Below are positions 9,282 through 19,943 of a stretch of 64,000 nucleotides of DNA, in pieces (the first letter of the stretch is position 1; each line of letters starts with the position of its first letter). The translations under genes were made by a program, and so were the position numbers. Under the pieces are notes generated by a model. It saw only the letters and a list, made by a program, of their open reading frames with translations. It searched no databases and had not been told where the DNA came from. This DNA comes from Pseudoxanthomonas wuyuanensis (GTDB taxonomy: Bacteria; Pseudomonadota; Gammaproteobacteria; Xanthomonadales; Xanthomonadaceae). The DNA is taken from contig NZ_OCND01000003.1 in assembly GCF_900215535.1 (NCBI RefSeq), positions 193,737 through 257,736 on the forward strand, in the 5' to 3' direction.

Positions 9282-11123
9282 ATGCCTGAATACCGATCCA
9301 AGACCTCTACCCACGGGCGCAACATGGCCGGTGCCCGCGCGCTGTGGCGCGCCACCGGCATGACCGACGGCGATTTCCACAAGCCGATCATCGCCATCGC
9401 CAACTCGTTCACCCAGTTCGTCCCGGGGCATGTGCACCTGAAGGACCTGGGGCAACTGGTTGCGCGCGAAATCGAACGCGTCGGCGGCGTGGCCAAGGAA
9501 TTCGACACCATCGCGGTGGACGACGGCATCGCGATGGGCCACGACGGCATGCTGTACTCGCTGCCCAGCCGCGAGGTCATCGCCGATGCGGTGGAGTACA
9601 TGGTCAACGCGCACTGCGCCGACGCGCTGGTGTGCATTTCCAACTGCGACAAGATCACCCCGGGCATGCTGATGGCCGCGCTGCGGCTCAACATTCCCAC
9701 CGTGTTCGTATCCGGCGGACCGATGGAAGCCGGTAAAACCAAGTTGGCCGATCACAAGCTGGACCTGATCGATGCGATGGTGATGGCGGCCGACCCGAAT
9801 GCCTCCGACGAGCAGGTCGCGGCCGTCGAGCGCAGCGCCTGCCCGACCTGCGGCTCGTGTTCGGGCATGTTCACCGCCAACTCGATGAACTGCCTGACCG
9901 AAGCGCTGGGACTGTCGCTGCCGGGCAACGGCACCGTGGTGGCCACGCATGCGGATCGCGAGCAGCTGTTCCTGCGCGCCGGCCGCGTGGCGGTCGAGCT
10001 GTGCCACCGCTGGTATGGCGCCGAGGATCCGACCGCGCTGCCGCGCGGCATCGCCACTTTCCAGGCGTTCGAGAACGCGATGACGCTGGACATCGCCATG
10101 GGCGGTTCCACCAACACCATCCTGCATCTGCTGGCCGCCGCGCAGGAAGGCGAAGTACCGTTCGGCATGCGCGACATCGACCGCCTGTCGCGGCGCGTGC
10201 CGCAGCTGTGCAAGGTGGCGCCGAACACGCAGAAGTACCATATCGAGGATGTGCACCGCGCCGGCGGCATCATGGCCATCCTGGGCGAACTGGCGCGCGG
10301 CGGTCTGCTGCACACCGGAGTGTCCACCGTGCATGCGAAGACGCTGGGCGAGGCGATTGCCAGGTGGGACGTAACGCAGAACGCCGACGATGGCGTGGCC
10401 GAGTTCTACCGGGCCGGGCCGGCAGGCGTTCCCAGCCAGGTGGCCTTCAGCCAGTCGACGCGTTGGCCGTCGCTGGATACCGACCGCGCCGAGGGCTGTA
10501 TCCGCGATGTGGCCCACGCGTACTCGCAGGAAGGCGGGCTGGCGGTGCTGTACGGCAACATCGCGCGCGACGGTTGCGTGGTCAAGACCGCCGGCGTGGA
10601 CGAGTCCATCCATGTCTTCGAGGGCACCGCGCGCGTTTACGAGAGCCAGGACGCGGCGGTGAAAGGCATCCTGGGCGATGAAGTGAAGCCGGGCGATGTG
10701 GTGGTGATCCGCTACGAAGGCCCCAAGGGCGGTCCGGGCATGCAGGAGATGCTGTACCCCACCAGCTATCTGAAATCCAAAGGCCTGGGCAAACAGTGCG
10801 CGCTGCTGACCGATGGCCGCTTTTCCGGCGGCACGTCGGGCCTGTCCATCGGCCATGCTTCGCCGGAAGCCGCAGCGGGCGGCGCCATCGGCCTGGTCCG
10901 CGATGGCGATCGCATCCGCATCGACATTCCCCAACGCGGGATCGATCTGCTGGTGCGGGAAGAAGAACTGGCCGTTCGCCGCGGCGAACAGGACGCGAAG
11001 GGTTGGCGGCCGGCCCAGCCGCGCGCGCGCAAGGTCAGCACGGCGTTGAAGGCCTATGCGCTTCTGGCCACCAGCGCCGACAAGGGCGCGGTGCGCGACC
11101 GCGCGCTGCTGGACAGCGTCTGA
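9282..11123 (+). CDS. ilvD: Dihydroxy-acid dehydratase
   Basis: Fe-S dehydratase that converts dihydroxy acids to 2-oxoacids, the third common step of valine and isoleucine synthesis. At 613 aa it has the normal length. Cysteine ligands are seen in SNCDKITPG near residue 122 and [17 protein letters not shown] near residue 195. The C-terminal [16 protein letters not shown] and [14 protein letters not shown] are also typical. The gene begins [19 protein letters not shown], the usual family start. It is transcribed divergently from the ilv-leu operon, with about 200 bases between the ilvD start and the leader ATG. Confidence 0.97.
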   Translation: MPEYRSKTSTHGRNMAGARALWRATGMTDGDFHKPIIAIANSFTQFVPGHVHLKDLGQLVAREIERVGGVAKEFDTIAVDDGIAMGHDGMLYSLPSREVIADAVEYMVNAHCADALVCISNCDKITPGMLMAALRLNIPTVFVSGGPMEAGKTKLADHKLDLIDAMVMAADPNASDEQVAAVERSACPTCGSCSGMFTANSMNCLTEALGLSLPGNGTVVATHADREQLFLRAGRVAVELCHRWYGAEDPTALPRGIATFQAFENAMTLDIAMGGSTNTILHLLAAAQEGEVPFGMRDIDRLSRRVPQLCKVAPNTQKYHIEDVHRAGGIMAILGELARGGLLHTGVSTVHAKTLGEAIARWDVTQNADDGVAEFYRAGPAGVPSQVAFSQSTRWPSLDTDRAEGCIRDVAHAYSQEGGLAVLYGNIARDGCVVKTAGVDESIHVFEGTARVYESQDAAVKGILGDEVKPGDVVVIRYEGPKGGPGMQEMLYPTSYLKSKGLGKQCALLTDGRFSGGTSGLSIGHASPEAAAGGAIGLVRDGDRIRIDIPQRGIDLLVREEELAVRRGEQDAKGWRPAQPRARKVSTALKAYALLATSADKGAVRDRALLDSV

Positions 11124-11278
11124 CGGCTACCGCACAGATATCGACGGCGGCCAGGCGTCGGATTCAGCGGGCCGGTCCGGGCTCGGTACCTCGGTGCTGG
11201 CCCCAAGAGGGTTGATGGCTCCGGATGGCGCCAACGCGCCGGCTTTGTCCGCCCGTCGGGCCGTTCGGCGGAAACCGC

Positions 11279-11305
11279 TCAAATTAGCGGCTGCGCTGCC
11301 GCTAT
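11279..11305 (+). promoter_or_regulatory. Sigma-28 (FliA)-like promoter of the chemoreceptor gene
   Basis: TCAAATTA (11279-11286), an 11-base spacer and GCCGCTAT (11298-11305) resemble the flagellar sigma-28 consensus (TCAAG/TAAAGTTT, then GCCGATAA). It lies 36 bases before the start of a chemoreceptor gene, the expected kind of target. The match is imperfect in both boxes. Confidence 0.5.
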
Positions 11306-11340
11306 CGGTAGGACAGTAGGACGCTCCCGGAGGGGAAGCC

Positions 11341-13185
11341 ATGTCGTCGTCTGCAGCAACGGTCCCGGCGGGCGAAACCGCCGCGGCCTCATTCAGGTTG
11401 CCAGATGCACCGGTCGCTTTGTTGCGGCTGGATGCGGCCGGCGTGGTGAATGCCGCCAACCGGGCTGCGCTGGATATGCTGGGCGTCGATGCGCAGGCCT
11501 TGCACGGCGAGGCATGCGAACGGATCTGGGGTCTGCCCGCTGCAGCCCTGTGCGGGGAAGAAGGCGTATGGGTGGCGCCGGGCGAGGACGCGGCCAGGCG
11601 GGTGCGCTACCAGCGCGAACGCGATGGCAGCGGCTGGATGCTGTCATTGCCGCATCCGGAAACCGCAGCGCTGCTGCGCGATATGGCAATGCTGGGCCAG
11701 GACAGCGCGCCGTTGCCCACAGCGCCGGCGCTGCAGCCGCTGGCGCAGCGGTTGCGCGATGCGGCCACCGAGCGGCGACTGCTGGAAAGCATCGGCGAGC
11801 GGCTGAGCAACTGCGAGCTGGAACTGGCGCTGCCGGACGGGCAGCCGCCCTCGCCGACGCTGCGCCGGTTGTCCGCCGGCTTCGGCAACCTGGCCGAGGC
11901 CATCCGCCAGGCGGTGGCGCTGTCGGTCCAGATTGCCGCCGAAGTGCCGCATGTGGTCAGCGAGAACAGCGAACTGGTGCAGCAGTCGCAGGCCCAGGTG
12001 GCGGCGCTGGAAACCGTGCGCGAAGCCAGCGGACGGTTGATGGCCGGACTGCGTGGCGCAGGCGAGGAACTGCAGGCGGTGATTGCGGTGGCCGCCAACG
12101 CCAACGCCAGTTCGCGCCAGGGCGCCGAAGCCGCGCGCCTGTTGGGCGACGCCATGCGCGAAGTCGAGCGGCGCTCGGCGCGCGCCAGCGAGGTGATCGA
12201 AGTGATCGACTCGGTCGCCTTCCAGACCAATATCCTGTCCATCAATGCCAGCATCGAGGCGGCCCGTGCTGGCGAGGCCGGCCGCGGTTTCGCGGTGGTG
12301 GCCACCGAGATCCGCCGGCTGGCCGAACGCGCCGCGGTGGCTGCGCGCGATGTGCGCTTGATCATCGACCAGACCAGCGCGGCGTTGGGCGAAAGCGCGG
12401 TGTCGGCGCAGACCACCGAGCAGGTGCTGGGCGGCATCGGCGATCTGCTGGCGCGCGCCAGCGGCGCGATGGAATCGGTGGCCGAACGCGTCTCGGCGCA
12501 GGGCGATGAAATCGCCGCCATCGACCGCGCCGTCGAGGACGTGGTGGGACTGAGCCGAAGCAACCTGCAGCACGCAGCGCAGGTCGCCGAGCGTGGCGAA
12601 GCGCTGGCGCAGGGGGCGACCACGCTGCACGACTGCGTTGGCCTGTTCCGGTTGCCGGAAGACCCGATGCGCGTCCGCAGGCATGCGCGGGTTTATCAAC
12701 TGGCGCAGCGGACGGTCGCAGGTATCGGCGCAGCGCTGGAGGCGGCGTTGGACGACGGGCGAATCGACGAGCAGGCCTTGTTCTCGCGCCAGTACACGCC
12801 GATTCCGGGCATCGAGCCGGCCAAGTTCAGCACGCCCTTCGACGCGCTCTGCGACGAACTGCTGCCGCCGCTGCAGGAACCGTTGCTGGCCCTGCACGAC
12901 TGGATCGTATTCGCCATCTGCGCCAATCCCGACGGCTACGTGCCCACCCACAACCTGCGTTTCAGCCAGCCGTTGACCGGCGATGCCGCCACGGACCTGG
13001 TCGGCAACCGCACCAAGCGGCGGTTCAGCGACCGCGTCGGCCGCAGCGTGGGCGCGCACACCGATCCGTACCGGCTGCAGGTCTACCGCCGCGATACCGG
13101 CCAGATCATGTTCGATCTGTCGGTGCCGGTGTTCGTTGCCGGACGCCATTGGGGCGGTTTCCGGGTGGGCTATACGCTGGGGTAA
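11341..13185 (+). CDS. Soluble methyl-accepting chemotaxis protein with PAS-like N-terminus and C-terminal sensor domain
   Basis: Cytoplasmic chemoreceptor (614 aa) expected to feed a CheA-CheW array. Residues 18-100 resemble a small PAS domain. Residues about 200-430 form the coiled-coil signalling domain, with the conserved hairpin tip [20 protein letters not shown] near residues 293-312. No membrane segment is visible. After the signalling domain there is a further 180-residue domain ending with [21 protein letters not shown] and [14 protein letters not shown]. This motif set is seen at the C-terminus of some cytosolic chemoreceptors and looks like a Cache-type ligand domain. The start has a strong GGAGGGG Shine-Dalgarno. 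The ligand is unknown. Confidence 0.88.
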   Translation: MSSSAATVPAGETAAASFRLPDAPVALLRLDAAGVVNAANRAALDMLGVDAQALHGEACERIWGLPAAALCGEEGVWVAPGEDAARRVRYQRERDGSGWMLSLPHPETAALLRDMAMLGQDSAPLPTAPALQPLAQRLRDAATERRLLESIGERLSNCELELALPDGQPPSPTLRRLSAGFGNLAEAIRQAVALSVQIAAEVPHVVSENSELVQQSQAQVAALETVREASGRLMAGLRGAGEELQAVIAVAANANASSRQGAEAARLLGDAMREVERRSARASEVIEVIDSVAFQTNILSINASIEAARAGEAGRGFAVVATEIRRLAERAAVAARDVRLIIDQTSAALGESAVSAQTTEQVLGGIGDLLARASGAMESVAERVSAQGDEIAAIDRAVEDVVGLSRSNLQHAAQVAERGEALAQGATTLHDCVGLFRLPEDPMRVRRHARVYQLAQRTVAGIGAALEAALDDGRIDEQALFSRQYTPIPGIEPAKFSTPFDALCDELLPPLQEPLLALHDWIVFAICANPDGYVPTHNLRFSQPLTGDAATDLVGNRTKRRFSDRVGRSVGAHTDPYRLQVYRRDTGQIMFDLSVPVFVAGRHWGGFRVGYTLG

Positions 13186-13198
13186 GGCGCGCCCCGGG

Positions 13199-13265
13199 GG
13201 CTCGTCCAGTGGCGGCGGCTTCAGCCGCGAACTGCTGTGGCAAGGGCGTCGCGGCTGAAACCGTT
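13199..13265. repeat. REP-like imperfect inverted repeat (GGCGGCTTCAGCCGCGA)
   Basis: GGCGGCTTCAGCCGCGAA and the partly complementary GTCGCGGCTGAAACCG face each other in the gap between the chemoreceptor gene and the TPP riboswitch. The motif resembles the extragenic palindromes common in Xanthomonadaceae and Pseudomonas. It may also act as a transcript end for the upstream gene. Confidence 0.5.
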
Positions 13266-13349
13266 CCCCCACAAGCTGCATTTTGCGGCCGGCTCGATAG
13301 CGGCGGACCCGCCGGACGGCGCCGGCGGCCCGCGCTTGTGGTGTAATAC

Positions 13350-13441
13350 CGCCCGAAGCGGGGGTATCGCCAGCCCGGTGGGACGGCGATTGAGACAGAC
13401 CCTTCGAACCTGATCCGGTTCAGACCGGCGTAGGGAAGCTT
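13350..13441 (+). promoter_or_regulatory. TPP riboswitch (THI element) upstream of thiC
   Basis: The conserved THI-box elements are in order: GCGGGGGT, GATTGAGA (CTGAGA-type), ACCCTTCGAACCTGATCCGG, and the closing CGTAGGGAAGC at about 13428-13439. This is the thiamine pyrophosphate aptamer. It is expected to lower thiC expression when TPP is plentiful. The 130-base stretch to the thiC start would hold the expression platform; I see no clear terminator in it, so translational control is possible. Confidence 0.95.
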
Positions 13442-13512
13442 CGCAGGATGCGCCAGATCGCCAGATGCCTTGCCGATCCGTTGCTGTTCATGCGCCGCCG
13501 CTTCGTCCGTGA

Positions 13513-15456
<1,944 letters not shown>

Positions 15457-15469
15457 ACCGCAGCGAAGG

Positions 15470-15515
15470 CAGGCAAGCCCGTCTCCGCCGCGGCCGGCGT
15501 ATCGGGCTTGTCTGC
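15470..15515 (+). terminator. Possible terminator hairpin after thiC
   Basis: CAGGCAAGCCCG (15470-15481) pairs with CGGGCTTGTCTG (15503-15514) around a GC-rich loop, 14 bases after the thiC stop. There is no T tract, so termination is uncertain. Confidence 0.35.
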
Positions 15516-15563
15516 GGGCGGGTTACGGAGCACCCTGTCGGCAAATCATCAGGGAGAGCCTTC

Positions 15564-16163
15564 ATGCCTACCGTCACCGCCTTCGTACGCGCAGCGCTGG
15601 CGCTGGCGCTGCTGCTGATTCTGGCGGCTTGCGCCACCGGGCCGCGCATCAGCAGCGATAGCGATCCCTCCGCCGATTTCTCCCGCTATCGCAGTTTTGC
15701 GTTCTATTCGCCGCTGGCGATAGAAAGCCAGGGCTATACCACCTTGACCAGCGCCAGGATCAAGGCCGCTGCCCGCGCGCAGATGGAATCGCGCGGTTAC
15801 GTCTACGACGAGAAATCTCCTGACCTGTGGGTCAACCTGAATGCCTACATGCAGGAGAAGACGGATGTGGTCAGCACGCCGGAAGTCGACTACGACTATT
15901 ACTACAGCTATCGCGCGCGGCGTTATGTCGCCGTGCCGTACTGGCGCGACCGCACCGAGGTCTATCGCTATACCGAAGGCACGTTGAATGTCGATCTGGT
16001 CGACGCCGCCGGCAACAAGCTGGTGTGGGAAGGCGTGGCGGTGGGCCGGGTGGCGCGGGCCAAGCCGGAGGAGCGGGCAGCGCGGATCGATGCGGCCATC
16101 GCGGACATCTTCGCGCGCTATCCGTACCGCGCCGGCAGTGGCGCCGCGGCGACCAGGCCCTGA
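15564..16163 (+). CDS. DUF4136-type lipoprotein
   Basis: A 199-residue predicted lipoprotein of unknown function. A hydrophobic signal segment ends in LILAAC, a good lipobox, so it should be lipid-anchored at the outer membrane or periplasmic face. The mature part begins with a strand-rich region (FSRYRSFAFYSPL) and continues with GTLNVDLVDAAGNKLVWEGVAVG and ARIDAAIADIFARYP. These match the DUF4136 pattern as I know it. A Tyr-rich segment (DYDYYYSYRARRY) sits mid-protein. GGGAGAG precedes the ATG. It stands alone between thiC and a divergent candidate small RNA. Confidence 0.85.
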   Translation: MPTVTAFVRAALALALLLILAACATGPRISSDSDPSADFSRYRSFAFYSPLAIESQGYTTLTSARIKAAARAQMESRGYVYDEKSPDLWVNLNAYMQEKTDVVSTPEVDYDYYYSYRARRYVAVPYWRDRTEVYRYTEGTLNVDLVDAAGNKLVWEGVAVGRVARAKPEERAARIDAAIADIFARYPYRAGSGAAATRP

Positions 16164-16260
16164 AGCACGCCCGGTACAAGTGACAGCGCGCCAACGATAG
16201 CCCGACCGGTTCATGCGGGCGTTGCGCGGCCAGGCGATGCCAATCTGTGACCGGCAGACA

Positions 16261-16287
16261 AAAAATTCGCGCCCGAGGGCGCGAATG
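16261..16287 (-). terminator. Intrinsic terminator on the minus strand
   Basis: The minus strand reads ATTCGCGCCC, TC, GGGCGCGAAT, then TTTTTT: a perfect 10-base stem with a U tract. No minus-strand gene lies upstream before the plus-strand gene at 16496, so it must end a short transcript starting within about 200 bases. Confidence 0.7.
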
Positions 16288-16400
16288 GTGAAACGTATGT
16301 AATAGGACGTCGGCGAGAGAGAGAGGTTGCCTGTGTGGCTCCCGTTCAGGGGGAGCGCAAAGGGCACTGTAAGATCGCCGTCCTGAAAACGCTTTCCCAA
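16262..16400 (-). ncRNA. Candidate small RNA ending at the 16261-16287 terminator
   Basis: This is inferred from an orphan minus-strand terminator. Reading the minus strand towards it there is a hairpin GCTCCC-CCTGAAC-GGGAGC (about 16339-16357) with a C-rich loop, then a pyrimidine run CTCTCTCTCTCGCC, then the terminator. A C-rich loop hairpin recalls the trans-acting small RNA sX13 of Xanthomonas, but I cannot test homology. The 5' end is not determined and no convincing promoter was found. The rest of the 332-base gap (16164-16495) shows nothing else. Confidence 0.35.
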
Positions 16401-16495
16401 ACCCGTCATTGCGTTTTGCCAAACCTGTCGGTTCGATTTCCGGTAGGCATTCAGGCACATGACGGCGATGTAGCGGATGCGCAGCATACGGACGC

Positions 16496-18838
16496 ATGTC
16501 AAGCCTAGAAGATCCGCGAGTCGACCGTTCCCCCGACATCCCTGCATCCGCAGACCGCCTGCGGATAGGCGATTGTCTGGTCGACGTTCCGCTGCGCGAG
16601 ATCACGGCGCCCGGCGCGCGCCGTCCGTTTCGGATAACGCCAAAGTCGATGGGCGTGCTGTTGGCGTTGGTGGAGCAGGCGGGCAGGGTGGTCAGCCGCG
16701 ACGCGCTGCTGGCCGGGGTCTGGCCCGATACGTTGCCGACCAATGACGTCATCACCCAGGCCATCACCCAGCTGCGCAAGGCATTCGGCGAACAGCGCGA
16801 CAATCCGCGCTATATAGAGACCATCGCAAAGAACGGCTATCGCCTGCTGGCAGAAGTCGAGTGGCTGGACGGTGACGCCGGAGTCCAGCCGCCGGTGCCG
16901 CCCGTCCAGGTTGCGGCGGCGGCGCCGTCGCCGGCCACGGTCGGGACAGCGCCGGCCATCGACTTGCCGCCGACCGCTGTTGCCGGAAAGGGCAACCGGA
17001 TGAAGGGCGCGGCGCTGGCGTTGGCGGCGTTGACGCTGATGGCGCTTGCCGCATCGGCGCTGTGGCTGGCGCAGCGCACGCGCCCGGGCGCCGCCGCCGC
17101 GCAGGTACCGGCGGCAGCTACGACCGCTCCGGCTCGGGCGTACCAGCTGATCACCTCGTCGCCTGGATTCGAGATTTTTCCTGCGCTCTCGCCCGATGCG
17201 TCCCAGGTCGCTTACGTCGTCATGCCCGACGGGAGTACGGGAGGGTCGCGCATCGTGGTGCAGACCACCGATCAAAGCCAGCCCCGGCCGTTGACCGATC
17301 CGCCGCGGGGGACCTGGGACAGTGCTCCGGCATGGGCGCCCAATGGTCGCGAAATCGCCTTCCTGCGCGTGGTCCCTGGAGAAAGCTGCCGGGTGATGAT
17401 CATGTCGCTGAGCGGCGGCGCCGAACGCGAACTGACCCGCTGCGAGCCGCAAAGCCGTCCAAGCTTCGACTGGTCGCCGGACAGCGGTTCGCTGGTCTTC
17501 AGCAGCCTGGCCGCTGGCTCGGGCCCGCCCGGGCTGCGGTTGCTCGATCTGGCCACCGGACGGTGGCGGCACCTGGCGTATGGGGCCACCCGTCGCGATG
17601 TCGATCACCTGCCGCGCTTTTCGCCGGACGGCAAGTGGATCGCCTTCATCCGCAATGCGCCGCTGGGGGACCTGTGGCGGATACCGGCCGGGGGTGGCAA
17701 GGCCGAGCCGCTGACCCGGCAGCGTGCCGAATTCCGCGGCTGGGACTGGACGCCGGACAGCAAGGCCATCGTATTGGGGCGGCGCGTCGATGGCCATACC
17801 CGGCTGTACCGGCTGGATATCGCCACCGGCGGGCTGCAGGACTTCGGCGTCGAAGACGCGCAAACGCCGAGCATCGCGGTCAAGGCCGACGCACTGGCAT
17901 TCGTGCAACGCAAGCCGCGGTTCGGCATCTACCGGCTGCCGCTGGATCCGGACGACAGCGGCGGCGGCATGGCGGCCGAGCGTCTGTTCGCATCTTCTGG
18001 CCGCGATGTGCTGCCGGCAGTGTCTCCCGATGGCACGCAGTTGCTGTTCGCTTCCGACCGTTCGGGGGATTTCGGTTTGTGGTGGGGCGACCCGGACCGT
18101 CCGGATTCGCTGCGCCTGATCGAGGGCCTGCACCCGGAATCGCGCCATCTTCCGGTGTGGTCGCGCGACAGCCGGCGCGCCCTGGTGGTGGGAACCGACC
18201 ACCAGGGCCATTTCGGCCTGTTCGAAGTCCAGCCCGAAAACGGCCAGATCGCCGCGCTGTCGCTGCCGGTGAAATCGGAGGAATTGCTGACGGCGGCCTA
18301 CCTGCCGGATCCGCGCCAACTGCTGGTGATCGCCGGCAGCGGCAACGATGGGCAGCGGCTGCTGTTGCTGGAAAAGAACGGCAACCGCTGGCGAACGCTG
18401 ACGGCGTTGGAGGACGTGTCTGCAGTGAAGGTGGACTGGAGCCAGCAGCGCCTGTTGTTTACACGGCTGGGCGAAGACGGCTTGTGGCAGGCGGATCTGG
18501 CGTTGTCGCCGGCCAGCGTGCGCATCGTCGACCGGCAGTACCCGGTCAGCGACCGCTACCACACCTGGACCGTCAGCGGCGACGGGCAGATCGAGTATCT
18601 CGAATACCTGGCCTCCTGCGCGGCCAGTCTGCGGCACATCGGAGGCGGACGTTCGCATCCGCGTCCGCGTTGTCTGCAACCCCAGCAACTGGCCACCGTC
18701 AGCGGGTTCAGCGCAAACCGGCGCAACCGGGTGGTCTACCTGGCGCTGGCCGCCGAAGACGGAGCCGATATCGGTTTCATGCCGCTGCCCGAGGCGGCCA
18801 AAACCAAGCAGCGCGATTGGAGCAAGTACCTGTTGTGA
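16496..18838 (+). CDS. CadC/ToxR-like membrane-bound transcription regulator with beta-propeller sensor
   Basis: A one-component regulator of 780 aa. Residues about 22-120 form an OmpR-type winged helix (SRDALLAGVWPD, ITQLRKAFGE, IETIAKNGYRLLAEV). A Pro/Ala-rich linker follows, then one membrane helix at 171-192. The remaining 580 residues are periplasmic and show TolB/WD40-like PD repeats (FPALSPDASQVAYV, PAWAPNGREIAFL, RFSPDGKWIAFI, DWTPDSKAIVLG, PAVSPDGTQLLFAS). The propeller probably senses a periplasmic ligand or protein and the N-terminus binds DNA. The likely neighbour targets are the AraC-type gene and TBDT downstream on the same strand, but this is inference. Confidence 0.85.
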   Translation: MSSLEDPRVDRSPDIPASADRLRIGDCLVDVPLREITAPGARRPFRITPKSMGVLLALVEQAGRVVSRDALLAGVWPDTLPTNDVITQAITQLRKAFGEQRDNPRYIETIAKNGYRLLAEVEWLDGDAGVQPPVPPVQVAAAAPSPATVGTAPAIDLPPTAVAGKGNRMKGAALALAALTLMALAASALWLAQRTRPGAAAAQVPAAATTAPARAYQLITSSPGFEIFPALSPDASQVAYVVMPDGSTGGSRIVVQTTDQSQPRPLTDPPRGTWDSAPAWAPNGREIAFLRVVPGESCRVMIMSLSGGAERELTRCEPQSRPSFDWSPDSGSLVFSSLAAGSGPPGLRLLDLATGRWRHLAYGATRRDVDHLPRFSPDGKWIAFIRNAPLGDLWRIPAGGGKAEPLTRQRAEFRGWDWTPDSKAIVLGRRVDGHTRLYRLDIATGGLQDFGVEDAQTPSIAVKADALAFVQRKPRFGIYRLPLDPDDSGGGMAAERLFASSGRDVLPAVSPDGTQLLFASDRSGDFGLWWGDPDRPDSLRLIEGLHPESRHLPVWSRDSRRALVVGTDHQGHFGLFEVQPENGQIAALSLPVKSEELLTAAYLPDPRQLLVIAGSGNDGQRLLLLEKNGNRWRTLTALEDVSAVKVDWSQQRLLFTRLGEDGLWQADLALSPASVRIVDRQYPVSDRYHTWTVSGDGQIEYLEYLASCAASLRHIGGGRSHPRPRCLQPQQLATVSGFSANRRNRVVYLALAAEDGADIGFMPLPEAAKTKQRDWSKYLL

Positions 18839-18972
18839 TTGAAGAACTTCCTTTCGGGATTTCTTCGTAACCGGCTTCGGCAAGATTTCGTACAAGTTTC
18901 CCGCAAACTTCCTGCGCCGCCGGCTTCGTTGGCGCAAAACGTCCGCTTCGATTTGGCAAAGTGAAGCGAACG

Positions 18973-19890
18973 ATGGAGCAAAAGTCCTGGGCCGACCGCG
19001 GCCAGTTGCTGAAGCTGGAAACGAGCGAAGAACACGATCCCACCGGGTGCGTGGGCGTATCGCGGCTGGGCAGCGCCCAGGTCGCCGCGGATCTGTTCAC
19101 CATCTGGGTGCAGTTGCGCGGCGCGGCCTGGGTGGAAGCCAAGGAAGGCAAGTTCCGTTTGCGCCCCGGTCAGTGGATCGCCTTCGAGAAGGATTCGCGT
19201 CCGCTGGTGCAGGCCGACCGGCACGGCTTGTGCATCGGCCTGAGCCTGAGCGCCGAAGCGCTGCGCAAGCTGTCGCGCTTTGCCGATTGCGGGTTGTTCG
19301 CCGGCCGCGGCCGGATGAGTCGCCATGAAACGTTGATCTCGTTGCGGCTGTGGCGCGAAGCCGGCCGCCGCCTGGCCGAACCGGATGCGCGCGACGATCT
19401 GTCGGCGCTGCGTCCGTTGCTGTTGCACCTGGCCAGTCTGCAGGGCGAGATGTCCGACCGCATCTCGCGCTGCCCCGGCCGTTCGCGCAGCCGCAAGCGG
19501 CAGGTATTCGGCCGCCTGCAGCGCGCCCGGCTGTACCTGGAAGGCAATTGCGACCGCGTGGTGCGGATCAGCGAACTGGCCGAGCTGACCAGTTTTTCCA
19601 GCTGGTATTTCTCGCGCACGTTCTACGGCCTGTACGACGAAAGCCCGCAGGCAGCCGCGGCCCGCATGCGGCTGGAACATGCCGCGACGCTGCTGCGCGA
19701 TACCTCGATGATGGTGGGCGAAGTCGCCGCCGCTTCCGGCTTCGACAACTGCTGCAGTTTTGCGCGCGCCTTCCGCGCCCGTTTCGGCGTATCCGCGACC
19801 CGCTACCGCAGCGGCCTGCAGAGCGCGCGGACAGACTCGGCAAAGTCATCGGGCGCCGTACGCAAAGCAGCAATCTTCACCGGAACGTAA
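18973..19890 (+). CDS. AraC-family transcriptional regulator
   Basis: Cytoplasmic DNA-binding regulator of about 305 aa. The N-terminal half looks like a cupin-type sensing region (LRPGQWIAFEKDSRPLVQ). Residues about 190-285 hold two helix-turn-helix units (VVRISELAELTSFSSWYFSR and MMVGEVAAASGFDNCCSFAR) followed by RARFGVSATRYR, the standard AraC ending. A GTG at 18961 in the same frame is an alternative start. It sits 53 bases upstream of a TBDT gene on the same strand and probably activates it. An effector cannot be named. Confidence 0.88.
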   Translation: MEQKSWADRGQLLKLETSEEHDPTGCVGVSRLGSAQVAADLFTIWVQLRGAAWVEAKEGKFRLRPGQWIAFEKDSRPLVQADRHGLCIGLSLSAEALRKLSRFADCGLFAGRGRMSRHETLISLRLWREAGRRLAEPDARDDLSALRPLLLHLASLQGEMSDRISRCPGRSRSRKRQVFGRLQRARLYLEGNCDRVVRISELAELTSFSSWYFSRTFYGLYDESPQAAAARMRLEHAATLLRDTSMMVGEVAAASGFDNCCSFARAFRARFGVSATRYRSGLQSARTDSAKSSGAVRKAAIFTGT

Positions 19891-19943
19891 GTTTGCAGGG
19901 TGTTTTAACACACCCATAACGATTTACTCCGAGGAGAGATTGA

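Noticed and set aside
16261-16287. Terminator of the DUF4136 lipoprotein gene on the plus strand
   Set aside because: On the plus strand the A run precedes the stem and no T run follows, so the hairpin is oriented for the minus strand.
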